Counted from the stretch's first letter, positions 50,902-60,751 are shown. The stretch is 64,000 nucleotides of DNA from Thermosyntropha sp. (GCF_017656155.1 NZ_JACDOH010000005.1:1-64000), one strand, 5' to 3'. The notes: generated from the sequence alone by a model not told the origin. Numbers and translations: made by a program.

Positions 50902-52462
50902 CTGTTTCCCTCTTTCTTACTGGATTCTGTCCGGGTATCGATACAGGACGCTTGGTCATTTTAGAAATAAATCCGCGTAAAATTGAATCCTTAAGGTCAG
51001 GATAACGCATAGGTGCATAGGGAGAAAAATAGGGAACTCCCATACTTTCAAGACTTATCAGATGAGTCAAGAGTAAAAACCATCCTACCGAAAATCCAAA
51101 TATACCAAAAGCAGCCGCCATCAAAATCATAAAAATCCTGACTATCCTGCTGGCCATGACTAATGTAGAGTTGGGAAGGGCAAAGGTGCTTATAGTAGTA
51201 ACCGCAATAATAATTATAATAGCGGGGCTGGCCAGTCCGGCCGTAATGGCTGCCTGTCCCAAAACAATACCAGCTACTACGCCTATTGTCTGTCCCATAG
51301 GCACAGGGAGCCTTAATCCTGTTTCAATAACTAATTGAATTATGACCTCCTGAATCATGACCTCCAGAACTACCGGAAAAGGAACTTTATCTCTTCCCTG
51401 GGCCAGAGTAATTAAAAGCTGCACAGGGATAAGCTCAGGATTAAAACTTAAAAGGGCAATATAAAGTGCAGGCAGTGATACAGCTAAAATGAATGCCAGA
51501 TAGCGAAAAAGACGATTATAAAAGCTTATTACCGGTCTTTCTATATAATCTTCCGAAGCCTGCAAAAAGCTGTTAAATACGCTGGGGATAATTAAGGCAT
51601 CGGGAGAACCATCAGCCATTATAACAATCCTGCCCTCTAAAAGTTCCATCATTACCTTATCAGGTCTTTCCGTAGTCTTAAACTGTGGAAAAGGTGTGTA
51701 ATGATGATCTTCAATTAACTGCTCAATATATTCGGTTCCCAATATCCCGTCCATATCTATCCGGTTAAGTTTATCCCGCACATTTATCACTATTTCAGGG
51801 TCAGCTATGTCCTCTATATACATTAAAACTACATCTGTCCTGGTTCTCCTGCCTATAATCAATTTTTCTATCACCAGATTAGTATCACGCAAACGTCTGC
51901 GGACAAGAGCTGTATTAACTATAACATTTTCAACAAATCCTTCCTTTGCACCGCGTAAAGCCCTTTCTAAGTCGGGTTCTTCAATCCCCCTTCGGTCTGT
52001 TTTACGAATATCAATTTTTAAAGCTTCACTTATACCATCAAAAATTAGTATCACAAAACCATCAAAAACTGCCTGTAATAAATTATCCAGATTGTATACC
52101 TTTTCTATCTGACTTACATTAAGGCAATTTTTATATATATGGTCTATTAAATAATCTGTTCCTCTCTTGTTTAATTCTTCACCACACGCATAAAACATTA
52201 AAGACCTTAAAACATCCTGCTGCAGGCTTATATTATCTATCATGCCTTCAAGATGAATTACATACCCCTTAATCTCATGCTCTCCGCCAAGACAAAAAGG
52301 GCGTCCAACCATATCATCATTTTTAATCAAATAAGGCTGAATAAGTTCCATTTTTTCTTCCAACTTTAGCGGAAGCTTATAAGCACTTTCGGCTGGCAAA
52401 GCAGCTTTGCTTAAATTTTTTTCTTTATCTTTATCTTTTTTCTTTTTTCCAAAAATAAACAT
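50894..52462 (-). CDS. GerA-type germinant receptor subunit
   Basis: A 522-residue GerAA/SpoVAF-family protein. A charged cytoplasmic N-terminal domain (about residues 1-290, with VLRSLMFYACGEELNKRG-like and FVILIFDGISEALKIDIRKTDRRGIEEPDLERALRGAKEGFVENV) is followed by four or five membrane segments beginning near residue 320. PVVLEVMIQEVIIQLVIETGLRLPVPMGQTIGVVAG is highly characteristic. The ATG at 52462 (GAGGTG upstream) is preferred over one at 52495. It heads the receptor operon and confirms an endospore former. Confidence 0.94.
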   Translation of the reverse strand: MFIFGKKKKDKDKEKNLSKAALPAESAYKLPLKLEEKMELIQPYLIKNDDMVGRPFCLGGEHEIKGYVIHLEGMIDNISLQQDVLRSLMFYACGEELNKRGTDYLIDHIYKNCLNVSQIEKVYNLDNLLQAVFDGFVILIFDGISEALKIDIRKTDRRGIEEPDLERALRGAKEGFVENVIVNTALVRRRLRDTNLVIEKLIIGRRTRTDVVLMYIEDIADPEIVINVRDKLNRIDMDGILGTEYIEQLIEDHHYTPFPQFKTTERPDKVMMELLEGRIVIMADGSPDALIIPSVFNSFLQASEDYIERPVISFYNRLFRYLAFILAVSLPALYIALLSFNPELIPVQLLITLAQGRDKVPFPVVLEVMIQEVIIQLVIETGLRLPVPMGQTIGVVAGIVLGQAAITAGLASPAIIIIIAVTTISTFALPNSTLVMASRIVRIFMILMAAAFGIFGFSVGWFLLLTHLISLESMGVPYFSPYAPMRYPDLKDSILRGFISKMTKRPVSIPGQNPVRKRETDG

Positions 52463-52558
52463 CAAACACCTCATATAAACCTTTGTCTTTTTCATTTATA
52501 TAGATTTGCCAGTTAAATCTTTTATATACAGGGACGCTTTTATTTTTGGTCTAAAATC

Positions 52559-52588
52559 AAAAAGAGGTATGCATTATATGCATACCTC
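52559..52588 (-). terminator. Terminator between HU and the ger operon
   Basis: GAGGTATGCAT (52564-52574) pairs with ATGCATACCTC (52578-52588) around three bases. On the minus strand TTTTTGATTTT follows. Confidence 0.88.
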
Positions 52589-52643
52589 CAAAAAATTATT
52601 TATTTTCTTATGTGATATAAACAAAGCCCGTTAAATCAATCAA

Positions 52644-52973
52644 TTATTTTTTCTTAGATCCTTTTTTGCCGCCTTTGGCAGCCGGTTTTTTTTCTTCAAC
52701 AACAGCAACTGCATCTTTTAAAGCTTTTCCCGGTTTAAAAGCTGGAACTTTGGTAGCAGGAACCATAATTTCTTCACCAGTAGCAGGGCTTATTACCTTT
52801 CTTTCTTTGCGTTCACGAACCTCAAAACTGCCAAAACCAATAATCTGTACTTTGTCTCCTGTAGCTAAAGCCTCTTGAATAACTTCAAGCATTGCATCCA
52901 AAGCCTTACCTGCATCCTTTTGAGTCATTTCTGCCTTTTCAGCCAAAGCTTTCACCAGTTCTGTTTTATTCAC
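52644..52973 (-). CDS. hup: HU-family DNA-binding protein with Lys-rich tail
   Basis: A 109-residue nucleoid protein. The first 90 residues are a complete HU (MNKTELVKALAEKAEMTQKDAGKALDAMLE, GDKVQIIGFGSFEVRERKER, ATGEEIMVPATKVPAFKPGKALKDAV). An extra C-terminal tail of about 17 residues (KKPAAKGGKKGSKKK) resembles histone H1-like tails and should add nonspecific DNA binding. The gene is monocistronic with its own terminator. Confidence 0.96.
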   Translation of the reverse strand: MNKTELVKALAEKAEMTQKDAGKALDAMLEVIQEALATGDKVQIIGFGSFEVRERKERKVISPATGEEIMVPATKVPAFKPGKALKDAVAVVEEKKPAAKGGKKGSKKK

Positions 52974-53171
52974 GCCTAATCCTCCCTTTAATTTATTTAG
53001 CCATATTTTAGATTCCCCAAAAAATCCACAATTCCTGCCTGAAAACCATTTTTTTTAAAGAATTTTATAAAAAATTTTACTTTATAAGCTGTATACTAAC
53101 ATTCTGCCATTGCAAAGGCAGTTTTATACATCAAATCCCCATTTTATGGGACTTTTTAGCCCAACAAAAAA

Positions 53172-54197
53172 TTAATCTAGGACCTCCACAATTGCCAAAT
53201 CCGGTTCTTCAGCCAGATTAATAAATTCATTTTCCCCTACCATAACAATAGGCCTAGTAGGCTGGGTTTGATGAACATAAACTACAACTCCACGCTTATT
53301 ATTGGAAAGCACCACTTCATTCCCCACATAAAAATTAGCTACTCGATCATAAAAAACCTTGACTATCTTCGGATCAAGCTTGCCAAATGATTCTTCCCAT
53401 AAAATATCTGCTGCTGCATAAGGAGAAAGCTTTCCTGCATAAGTGCGATTGGAAGTTACAGCATCATAAACATCAGCTACCGCTACTACAGAAGCAAAAA
53501 AGTTAATTTTGCCTCTAACCCCCATAGGATAACCTGAACCATCCAGTCTCTCATGATGCATGAGAACTGCTCTTGCAACATCATCATCTATATCCTCACT
53601 CTGCATCAGAAAATTATAGCCTAATATAGGATGTTTTTTTATCTCCTCAAACTCCTCCGGTGTTAACTTTCCCGGCTTATTTAATATATCACTGCTTATA
53701 TACACTTTACCTATATCATGCAACATGCCTGCCATGCCCAATTTCTTAATTATACCTTCTTCACACTTAAGCCAGCGGCCAATAAGTATAGAAAGGAGCG
53801 AAACATTTACCGAATGAGTAAAAAGATAGTCATCTTTATCTTTCATAAGCCGCAGATGCTTAAAAATATCATTTACGCTAAAAACCTGCTGCTGTAAAAC
53901 CTCTACGGAAGCTTCAATTTCCTTATGATCCAAACTCTGCCCAAGCTTAGCTTCCAGCATAAAAGACTTTACCAGATCTAACGAATCATCAAATGCCTCC
54001 TCAAACTTTTTAGTCGTCCTAACCTGAGGGCTTGCTTCCATTATGTAAACTTCGCTGATGCCGCGGTTGGCAAAGCTTTTTAAATGCTCTTCAGCTATTA
54101 CCGTTCCCTTAGCCAGCAACAGTTTACCATCATAAGTAAATATATCTTTTCCCAGTTTCATTCCTGGCTTAAGCGTATTCACCCTTATTTTAAGCAT
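53172..54197 (-). CDS. HD-GYP domain protein (probable c-di-GMP phosphodiesterase)
   Basis: A 341-residue protein. The central HD-GYP domain (about residues 115-275) has HSVNVSLLSILIGRWL, AGMLHDIGKVYI, KKHPILGYNFL, HHERLDGSGYPMG and VVAVADVYDAVTSNRTY, with the metal ligands and GYP loop intact. A DUF3391-like N-terminal segment (LKPGMKLGKDIFTYDGKLLLAKGTVI) and a small C-terminal domain flank it. It most likely degrades cyclic di-GMP. The GGDEF-EAL protein at 61318-62982 may act in the same signalling network. Confidence 0.92.
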   Translation of the reverse strand: MLKIRVNTLKPGMKLGKDIFTYDGKLLLAKGTVIAEEHLKSFANRGISEVYIMEASPQVRTTKKFEEAFDDSLDLVKSFMLEAKLGQSLDHKEIEASVEVLQQQVFSVNDIFKHLRLMKDKDDYLFTHSVNVSLLSILIGRWLKCEEGIIKKLGMAGMLHDIGKVYISSDILNKPGKLTPEEFEEIKKHPILGYNFLMQSEDIDDDVARAVLMHHERLDGSGYPMGVRGKINFFASVVAVADVYDAVTSNRTYAGKLSPYAAADILWEESFGKLDPKIVKVFYDRVANFYVGNEVVLSNNKRGVVVYVHQTQPTRPIVMVGENEFINLAEEPDLAIVEVLD

Positions 54198-54276
54198 ACA
54201 TCATTCTCCCTCTATTTCCTTTATTCAATAATTTTAATTCTACAAATAGCAATCTAATCCTTTTTAAAAATACAAA

Positions 54277-55386
54277 TTAAATGCTCCAAAAAATTTTATC
54301 GTTCAAAATATATTTATATTCAATTTCATAGCCCAAAATTCTGCTTTCATCCGCCAGCAGCTTTTGAAGGTAAGGCAAAAATAATTCTTCAGTCTCCTGA
54401 TGCCCGGCATCAATAACCGCCAAACCTGATAATAAAGCATTTTTTGCCTCATGATATTTCACATCACCTGTTACAAGAACATCTATGTCCTCAGGAATTC
54501 CAGGAGCCAAACTCATTCCTGCTCCGCTTATAACCGCTACTTTTTTAACCTTTTTGTCTTTATCCCCCACAACCTTTATGCTTTCAAGATGTAGCCTATC
54601 CTTAACCAGTTTGGCAAAATCCTCAAGGGTAATTTCATTTTCAAGCTCTCCCATCCTGCCTGTACTGTAAACCTTGCCCTGATTTTGCAAAAGGTAAATA
54701 TCATAGGCCACTTCTTCATAGGGATGAGCAGTAAGCATAGCATCTATAACCAAAGATAAAACTGATTCAGGCACAATAGTCTCCAGGCGATATTCTTGCA
54801 CTTCTTCTAATATCCCTTTCTCCCCTATAAAAGGATTGGTCCCTTCTCCCGGCTTGAAAGTACCAATCCCTTTAGTGCGAAAACTGCAATCCGAATATTT
54901 TCCAATATAACCTGCTCCTGCCCCATTAACTGCTTTTCTTACTTCTTCAATATGGGTTTCCGGGACAAAAACTATAAGCTTATAAAGTTTTTCCACCATC
55001 TCTGAAAAAAGAGGCTTTATATCCTGTAATTCCAAAAGTTCAGCTAAAAAATGATTAATCCCTTTTTCTCCGGCATCTAAATTGGTATGAGCAGAATAAA
55101 CGCTTATATCGCTTAAGATAAGCTCTCTTATAAGCCTTCCCTGAGAGCTGCTGTAACTTATCGTTTTAAATTCTTTAAAAAAAAGAGGATGGTGGGTAAT
55201 TATCAAATCCGGCCTGCAGTTTAAAGCCTCTGCCAAATTGCTTTCATCTAAATCCAAACAAAGGAGAACCCTTTTTACTTTCTTATCAGACGAACCTAGA
55301 AGAAGTCCGCAATTATCCCATTTTTGAGAAAGTTTTAAAGGAAAATGCTTTTCCATTATCTTTACAATATCTTTAACTCTAGCCAT
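54277..55386 (-). CDS. Nif3-family dinuclear metal centre protein (YqfO-like)
   Basis: A 369-residue Nif3/YqfO protein. The N-terminal part has DNCGLLLGSSDKKVKRVLLCLDL and LIITHHPLFFKE, and the C-terminal part VLVTGDVKYHEAKNALLSGLAVIDAGHQETE, giving the His/Asp ligands of a dinuclear metal site. An inserted CutA-like domain (about residues 130-230) marks the long Firmicute form. Proposed roles include GTP cyclohydrolase-like or metal chaperone activity; none is proven. The ATG at 55386 (GGAGG nine bases before) overlaps trmK. Confidence 0.92.
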   Translation of the reverse strand: MARVKDIVKIMEKHFPLKLSQKWDNCGLLLGSSDKKVKRVLLCLDLDESNLAEALNCRPDLIITHHPLFFKEFKTISYSSSQGRLIRELILSDISVYSAHTNLDAGEKGINHFLAELLELQDIKPLFSEMVEKLYKLIVFVPETHIEEVRKAVNGAGAGYIGKYSDCSFRTKGIGTFKPGEGTNPFIGEKGILEEVQEYRLETIVPESVLSLVIDAMLTAHPYEEVAYDIYLLQNQGKVYSTGRMGELENEITLEDFAKLVKDRLHLESIKVVGDKDKKVKKVAVISGAGMSLAPGIPEDIDVLVTGDVKYHEAKNALLSGLAVIDAGHQETEELFLPYLQKLLADESRILGYEIEYKYILNDKIFWSI

Positions 55387-56059
55387 ACAAAAACCCCTCC
55401 AGCTCTTTAATTTTTTCTTCATAACATTTTTTAAGCCGTTTCTCTTCATATCCAGTAGAATTACTCAGTTCATTTACAATTTTCCTGTATTTTTGTAAAT
55501 AATATCGTAAAAAATCAGGGTAAGATTTAGATCTTAAAATTAAAGGGCCAACTTCCGCCTCTAAATCAGATAAAAAATACGGTGTCCCTCCGGGTTCAGC
55601 ACTTATAACTATAAAAAATTTCTTGTTTTCATATACGACCTTTTCTTCCAAAACAATCCATCCTTTTTCCGCTAAAGCCCTGCGTAAAACTTCGGGACGG
55701 CTCATCGGCTGAAATATAAACCGCTTAAAACTTGAGGCTTTCTTAAGGTCATCTTCTAAAATCCCGGTTATAGTTTCTCCTCCCATCCCGGCAATCACCA
55801 CATTATCAACTTCTCCGGGGCTTATTACCTTAAGCCCATCTCCCAGTCTTACTTCAATTTTGTCCTCCAAGCCGTGCTTTTTAACTTCACTCTCTGCCCG
55901 CTCATAAGGAAAATTATTTATATCAGTAGCAATAGCAAAAGGCACTATATTATTTTTTACCAGATAAATGGGTAAATAGGCATGATCTGTCCCTATATCC
56001 GCTAAAGATCGGCCTTTAATTATCATTCCGCTTATTGCCTGCAATCTTTTATCATGCAC
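55379..56059 (-). CDS. trmK: tRNA (adenine22-N1)-methyltransferase TrmK
   Basis: A 226-residue Rossmann-fold methyltransferase methylating N1 of A22 in tRNA. The SAM motif is ADIGTDHAYLPIYLV. The TrmK-specific VVIAGMGGETITGIL and RFIFQPMSRPEVLRRALAEKGW motifs follow. Its pairing with the nif3-like gene (overlap of eight bases) is the common Firmicute arrangement. The start is read as GTG at 56059 with AAAGGG eleven bases upstream, so the exact start is uncertain by a few codons. Confidence 0.93.
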   Translation of the reverse strand: MHDKRLQAISGMIIKGRSLADIGTDHAYLPIYLVKNNIVPFAIATDINNFPYERAESEVKKHGLEDKIEVRLGDGLKVISPGEVDNVVIAGMGGETITGILEDDLKKASSFKRFIFQPMSRPEVLRRALAEKGWIVLEEKVVYENKKFFIVISAEPGGTPYFLSDLEAEVGPLILRSKSYPDFLRYYLQKYRKIVNELSNSTGYEEKRLKKCYEEKIKELEGFLYG

Positions 56060-56167
56060 AATTATCTTAACCCTTTCTTCTTAATTTATTGCTATAATAT
56101 AACCTAGATAAAAACTATAAGCAAGATTTGTGCAATATAAGAAATTTAAGCAAAAGAGGTGTTAACC

Positions 56168-56572
56168 TTGGAAGAAAAGCATGTTGTAACCTGCTTTTTA
56201 GAATATGAAGGCAAAATCCTTCTTTTAAAAAGAAGCAGCCAGGTAAGTTCTTACCAATATAAATGGGCTGGAATAAGCGGATACATCGAACCTGAAAACA
56301 CCCCTCTAAAACAGGCAGAAATAGAATTGTACGAAGAAACCGGCCTTAAAAACGAAGAGGTTGAACTTATAAAAGAGGGAGACCCTATCCCGGTAATCGA
56401 TGAAAAAATGCAAAGAAAATGGATAGTCCACCCTTTTCATTTTCGCCTGTTAAAACTTAAAAAACTTAAATTAGACTGGGAACATACTGAATTCAGATGG
56501 ATGCTTCCCGAACAGATGCTGAAACTGTCTACCGTGCCTGGACTTTATGAAGCCTGGGAGAGAGTAAAATGA
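56168..56572 (+). CDS. NUDIX hydrolase paired with an eIF2B-like isomerase
   Basis: A 134-residue NUDIX protein. The NUDIX helix region is SGYIEPENTPLKQAEIELYEETGL. The Glu pair of the EExG end is intact, but the Arg of the classical REuxEE is Ile. A TTG at 56168 preceded by AGAGGTG is preferred; an in-frame GTG at 56159 lies within that site. Its last four bases overlap the next gene, which encodes a ribose-bisphosphate-isomerase-like protein, so a joint role in nucleotide or sugar phosphate salvage is likely. The substrate is unknown. Confidence 0.85.
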   Translation: MEEKHVVTCFLEYEGKILLLKRSSQVSSYQYKWAGISGYIEPENTPLKQAEIELYEETGLKNEEVELIKEGDPIPVIDEKMQRKWIVHPFHFRLLKLKKLKLDWEHTEFRWMLPEQMLKLSTVPGLYEAWERVK

Positions 56573-57369
56573 AAGATATAATTGAAGAAATAATAAAAAT
56601 AAAAAATGATAAAAGTCATGGAGCCAGCTATCTTGCCCTGGAAGCAGTAAAAATTTTAAAAAAAGCGGCCTTATTCTCTGATAGTTATGATAAAGACCAT
56701 TTTCTTTCATATATGCAAACCTTAGCAGATGAACTTAAACTATGTCGTCCTTCTATGGTGTCAATTTATAACCTGGTTACATTATATATGCAAACATTAA
56801 CTCAAAAACTCAGCTTAAGTGAAGAAGGAGCTAACTTAAATTCAACCGCCGCCTGTTTAGCAGACAAGCTTATAGAACAAACTCTTCTTTTGCAAAAACA
56901 GCTTATTCAAAAAGGAGCAGAATTAATTCAAAGTCATGACATTATAATGACCTGCAGCTACAGCTCTACTACAGTCGAAACAATAAAAACCGCTTATAAT
57001 CAAGGAAAAATCTTTACTGTATTCATTGCCCGCTCTCTTTCTCCGGCAAGCACCTGTGCTTATGGCGAAATGACTGCAGATAAATTGCCGTCATCGATAA
57101 ACAAAAAGGTAATCCCCGATAATTTAATCGAAGATTACCTTATAAAAACAGATTATGTCATTACTGGAGCCGATACCGTTCTGAACGACGGCACCCTTAT
57201 AAACGGCTTCCCAACTGCTAGAATAGCCTATCTAGCAGATAAACTGGGCATCCCATTTTATGTGATCTGCGAAAAGCATAAGCTAGCACCGGCCGGTTTT
57301 ATACCTCAAATAGAAACAGGTTTTGATCAAATCCCGGCTCATTTGATTACCCACATTATATCAGGCTAA
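56569..57369 (+). CDS. eIF2B/ribose-1,5-bisphosphate isomerase-like protein
   Basis: A 266-residue member of the eIF2B-alpha / methylthioribose-phosphate isomerase / R15P isomerase superfamily. An N-terminal helical part ([18 protein letters not shown]) precedes a Rossmann-like half with [78 protein letters not shown]. The conserved GAD Asp and NGxxxT turn are present. It is not a translation factor in bacteria; an isomerase of ribose phosphates is the likely role. It is coupled to the NUDIX gene. Its stop codon overlaps the stop of the convergent trpB. Confidence 0.85.
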   Translation: MKDIIEEIIKIKNDKSHGASYLALEAVKILKKAALFSDSYDKDHFLSYMQTLADELKLCRPSMVSIYNLVTLYMQTLTQKLSLSEEGANLNSTAACLADKLIEQTLLLQKQLIQKGAELIQSHDIIMTCSYSSTTVETIKTAYNQGKIFTVFIARSLSPASTCAYGEMTADKLPSSINKKVIPDNLIEDYLIKTDYVITGADTVLNDGTLINGFPTARIAYLADKLGIPFYVICEKHKLAPAGFIPQIETGFDQIPAHLITHIISG

Positions 57370-58733
57370 AATTCTACCTCTGGCAAATCCTTCAGGCTTT
57401 CCTTAAGCTCTGCATCGGAAAACTCAATATCCTCAGTTTCTCCCGATAAATAACGATCATAGGAATAAAGATCTAAATGACCGTGTCCGCTCAAATTAAA
57501 TACTATACACCTTGCGACTCCTTCTTCCTTAGCCTTTAGAGCTTCATCAATAGCTGCCCTTATAGCATGAGCAGACTCGGGAGCCGGAACAATTCCTTCA
57601 TACTGAGCAAAGAGCATAGCTGCCTCAAAGGTTGGGTTTTGTTTTACCGCTACTGCCTCTATCAGCCCGTCATGATAAAGCTGACTTACTAAAGGCGATT
57701 CTCCATGATATCTTAATCCTCCTGCATGAATGCCGGAAGGGGTAAAATTATGACCTAAAGTATACATCTTAACCATAGGAACCAAGCCTACTGAATCCCC
57801 ATAATCATAAGCAAATACCCCTTTAGTAAGGGTAGGACATGCAGCCGGTTCTACCGCAACTAAACGGACATTCTTGCCTGCCAGCTTATCAGGGACAAAC
57901 GGAAAGGCAATGCCTGCAAAGTTGCTGCCTCCACCACAGCAGCCTATAACTACATCCGGATAATCATCTACCATTTCTAGCTGTATTTTAACTTCCTGCC
58001 CTATAATGGTTTGATGCAAACATACATGATTAAGAACGCTTCCTAAAGAATAATTAGTGTCGTCTCTCTTTAAGGCTTCTTCTACCGCTTCGCTTATCGC
58101 AATAGCTAAAGTGCCGGGACTGTCAGGATTTTTAGCCAGTGCATCACGGCCACTCTGGGTAAGTTCACTCGGGCTGGGTACACATTTAGCCCCGTAAAGC
58201 TCCATTATAGAACGGCGGTATGGTTTTTGATAATAGCTGACCTTTACCATATATATCATGGCCTCAAGCCCAAAAAGCTTGCAGGCTAAAGCTAAAGCTG
58301 TTCCCCACTGTCCTGCTCCAGTTTCAGTAGTTATCCTTTTAATCCCCTGTTTTTTGTTGTAATAAACCTGGGCTAAAGCCGAATTAAGTTTATGGCTTCC
58401 GACCGGGCTTACCCCTTCGTATTTATAATAAATACGGGCAGGAGTATCTAAAGCCTTTTCCAAACCATGAGCCCGATATAAAGGAGTTGGACGATATTTT
58501 TTATAAAGCTCCCTTACTTCTTCTGGAATTTCTACATACCTTTCCTGTGAAACTTCCTGAAGAATAAGCTCGCGGGCAAAAATCGGCTCCAAATCAGCCG
58601 GAGTGAGAGGTTTTCCAGTTTTGGGATTAAGGCCAGGTGCTAAAGGGTTTGGCATGTCAGCCTGCACATTATACCAGAACCTGGGAAGTTTCTCCTCGGG
58701 CAGGACAATTTTGGTGAGCTCTTCTCTGCTCAT
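57366..58733 (-). CDS. trpB: Tryptophan synthase beta-like PLP enzyme (TrpB2 type)
   Basis: At 455 residues, with an extended N-terminus ([42 protein letters not shown]), this is the TrpB2 form. The PLP Lys is in [14 protein letters not shown], the phosphate-binding loop is [11 protein letters not shown], and [18 protein letters not shown] is present. TrpB2 joins indole and serine and often works without TrpA. There is no trpA or other trp gene nearby, so it may salvage indole or have another role. trpS at 12331 is unlinked. Confidence 0.93.
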   Translation of the reverse strand: MSREELTKIVLPEEKLPRFWYNVQADMPNPLAPGLNPKTGKPLTPADLEPIFARELILQEVSQERYVEIPEEVRELYKKYRPTPLYRAHGLEKALDTPARIYYKYEGVSPVGSHKLNSALAQVYYNKKQGIKRITTETGAGQWGTALALACKLFGLEAMIYMVKVSYYQKPYRRSIMELYGAKCVPSPSELTQSGRDALAKNPDSPGTLAIAISEAVEEALKRDDTNYSLGSVLNHVCLHQTIIGQEVKIQLEMVDDYPDVVIGCCGGGSNFAGIAFPFVPDKLAGKNVRLVAVEPAACPTLTKGVFAYDYGDSVGLVPMVKMYTLGHNFTPSGIHAGGLRYHGESPLVSQLYHDGLIEAVAVKQNPTFEAAMLFAQYEGIVPAPESAHAIRAAIDEALKAKEEGVARCIVFNLSGHGHLDLYSYDRYLSGETEDIEFSDAELKESLKDLPEVEF

Positions 58734-58849
58734 CCTATCTACTCTCCTCTCAGCAAAATAATTAAAGAGTTAGCTTAAGTTTAACACAGAGATTCAATGT
58801 TTTACAAGATATGTTTACTTGTAATAACCTCATCCCACCTAACCATTTT

Positions 58850-60076
58850 CTATCGTGAAATTATCGGCTGAGGAACTGCAATATCTTCAATCACTTCAGC
58901 CTCTGCTTTAACCCTTACTAAAGAATCGCTGGGGGCAGAAACTACCTCAAACTTAATCTTAAGGAGCTCTTTATCTTTTCCCACTTCTTTTTTAATAACA
59001 TCTAAAGCTTTTTTTCGGGCAATTTTAAAAGCTTCTTTATCTGAATATAATGTTACCTTTTTTGCCTGTTCATATAGATTCTCAGTTCCAATACCTATTT
59101 TACCCCAGGGAGTATTTATAGAATTTTCCCTTATTTCTTTTTTAACCATCTTAAATCCTGAATCATTACCTTTTTTCAAATTGAAAATCCTATCTCCCGC
59201 AATTATATAAACCTTTTTCTTTTTGTTTCCGGTCATAATCAAGGTTTCCTTTTTTAACGGACATTCCCCATAGCCTTCATACCATACCCTGGCCTTGACC
59301 TCCCCGCGCGCCCTTACCGTCCAAGGCTTTAATTCTTCATCCGAAACACCTTCAGATTCATTTTCTATTCCTGATATCACCTGATCTTCAGGAAAAATTA
59401 TACCTGATATAAGAATATCCCCTTTGGCAACTACATCACCTATCTTTACATTAGGCTGTCCCTGTAAAACCAGTATATCATCTACAATACCATCCTTAGC
59501 AGCTACTATATGACACGGCTCAGTAACCGTTTTATCTGGCATAATTTTTTCCACTACCTGAATGTTAACCTTTACCCCCTCAATATCCACCTTAACGTAA
59601 GACAACTCATCTAAATCCTTTAAAATTCCTTCTTCCACTTCACTTCCTTTAAAATTCCATTTAGGGGCTCCTTCATAAAGACCATATTTAGCCGCAGTTA
59701 TAATTATCCTGTTTTTATCAATCTTGCTGTTGCCGCTCACCTCAAGCACCCATACAAAAGAAGATAAAAGATATAAAGTAAGTACAAAAACTAAAGCTCC
59801 AATAATAAAACCTAACCGCCTTTTAACTATACCTCTTAACAAATAAAATCCTTTTTCTTCCACAACTTCAACTTCATGCCCGTTTTCTGCAGCTATATTA
59901 CGCAAAGCCTCAAAACCGCTGCTTCTAACCTTAAATTCCATCTTATCCCCGTTCTTTTTTATCCCCCATATATATATTCCGCGGGCAGAAGCCATATTTA
60001 CTATTTTTTCCTGTTTTTTCCCTCCTATGCGAACCTTCTTTACCCCGCCTACCAAGTCAAAAAAATTACCAGCCAA
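58850..60076 (-). CDS. yqfD: Sporulation protein YqfD
   Basis: A 408-residue SpoIV-associated YqfD protein. An N-terminal cytoplasmic region (KMEFKVRSSGFEALRNIAAENGHEVEVVEEKGFYLL) precedes one membrane span near residue 90-113 (LGFIIGALVFVLTLYLLSSFVWVLEV). A large external domain with VLEVSGNSKIDKNRI and IVDDILVLQGQPNVKIGDVVAKGDILISG follows. In Bacillus it is expressed in the mother cell during sporulation. It follows yqfC by 13 bases. Confidence 0.93.
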   Translation of the reverse strand: MAGNFFDLVGGVKKVRIGGKKQEKIVNMASARGIYIWGIKKNGDKMEFKVRSSGFEALRNIAAENGHEVEVVEEKGFYLLRGIVKRRLGFIIGALVFVLTLYLLSSFVWVLEVSGNSKIDKNRIIITAAKYGLYEGAPKWNFKGSEVEEGILKDLDELSYVKVDIEGVKVNIQVVEKIMPDKTVTEPCHIVAAKDGIVDDILVLQGQPNVKIGDVVAKGDILISGIIFPEDQVISGIENESEGVSDEELKPWTVRARGEVKARVWYEGYGECPLKKETLIMTGNKKKKVYIIAGDRIFNLKKGNDSGFKMVKKEIRENSINTPWGKIGIGTENLYEQAKKVTLYSDKEAFKIARKKALDVIKKEVGKDKELLKIKFEVVSAPSDSLVRVKAEAEVIEDIAVPQPIISR

Positions 60077-60089
60077 ACTATCCTCCCCT

Positions 60090-60368
60090 TTAATCCATAA
60101 ACCTTATAACATAAAACTCCCCTACTATGCTCATCTCCTCAGCTAAAAGAGCCTTTATCATCAAATCTTTGCCCTCAATCTCCAAAAATCCCCGTACCAA
60201 ATTTATCCGCAAACGATTCAAGTTATACTCAATAATTCCCCGATGGTTTTCCAGATAAAGCTCATTCCTGCCTATAATAGTTATTTTAGGTAAATCTAAA
60301 ACCAAATCTTTAGGTATTTCAAATATATCTGTCATAATTTTATTGATAACCTCCCGGCGTTTGCTCAT
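60090..60368 (-). CDS. yqfC: Sporulation protein YqfC
   Basis: A 92-residue YabP/YqfC-family protein with the beta-rich core DLVLDLPKITIIGRNELYLENHRGIIEYNLNRLRINLVRGFLEIEG. The yqfC-yqfD order is conserved in spore formers, where both belong to the SigE mother-cell regulon. A fairly weak site (GGGAGG-like in the TTTTTCC-rich region upstream) precedes the ATG. Confidence 0.9.
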   Translation of the reverse strand: MSKRREVINKIMTDIFEIPKDLVLDLPKITIIGRNELYLENHRGIIEYNLNRLRINLVRGFLEIEGKDLMIKALLAEEMSIVGEFYVIRFMD

Positions 60369-60751
60369 CTTTTTCCTCCCATCCTTTGAACAGGTATTTT
60401 ACTTTTCATACAAATATATTCCTGTAAAGAGGTCTAAATTACAAAAAAAATAACCCCCGGCTAAAACCGAGAGTTTAAAAAATCTTTAGATTTCCTCTGT
60501 TTGCATAACAAACTGCAAGCTCAACCACCATAACCATCTCTCTTCAAACAAAATTATAAGATTATAGAGTATCCGAAAATCCAAAGCGATTTTTATATAG
60601 GCAAGGCAGTGCTTTTTATAGACGCAATATCATGAGGAAGCGCATCAGCAGCAAAAATAAGGGGAACCAACGATTTTTCAAAATATGTTGGCAAAATAAA
60701 AAAAACAATAATGTAAAAATATTTGAATTTAAAATTATTAGTTTAAAAAAA
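60369..60751. other. Intergenic region after the MarR gene, possibly holding a small transcript
   Basis: About 380 bases between yqfC and marR with no protein-coding gene I can support. It contains a TATAAT-like promoter element, a terminator-like hairpin at 60443-60473 and a possible 20-codon frame between them (60475-60537), described separately. The remainder is unremarkable. Confidence 0.5.
60443..60554 (-). ncRNA. Candidate small RNA or leader-peptide transcript
   Basis: On the minus strand TATAAT (60561-60566) would start a transcript near 60554. It could encode a 20-residue peptide (60475-60537, MVMVVELAVCYANRGNLKIF). It ends at CTCTCGG-TTTTAG-CCGGGGG followed by TTATTTTTTTT (60443-60473). 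The -35 is weak. The hairpin could instead end the marR transcript, so this is a low-confidence call. Confidence 0.25.
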
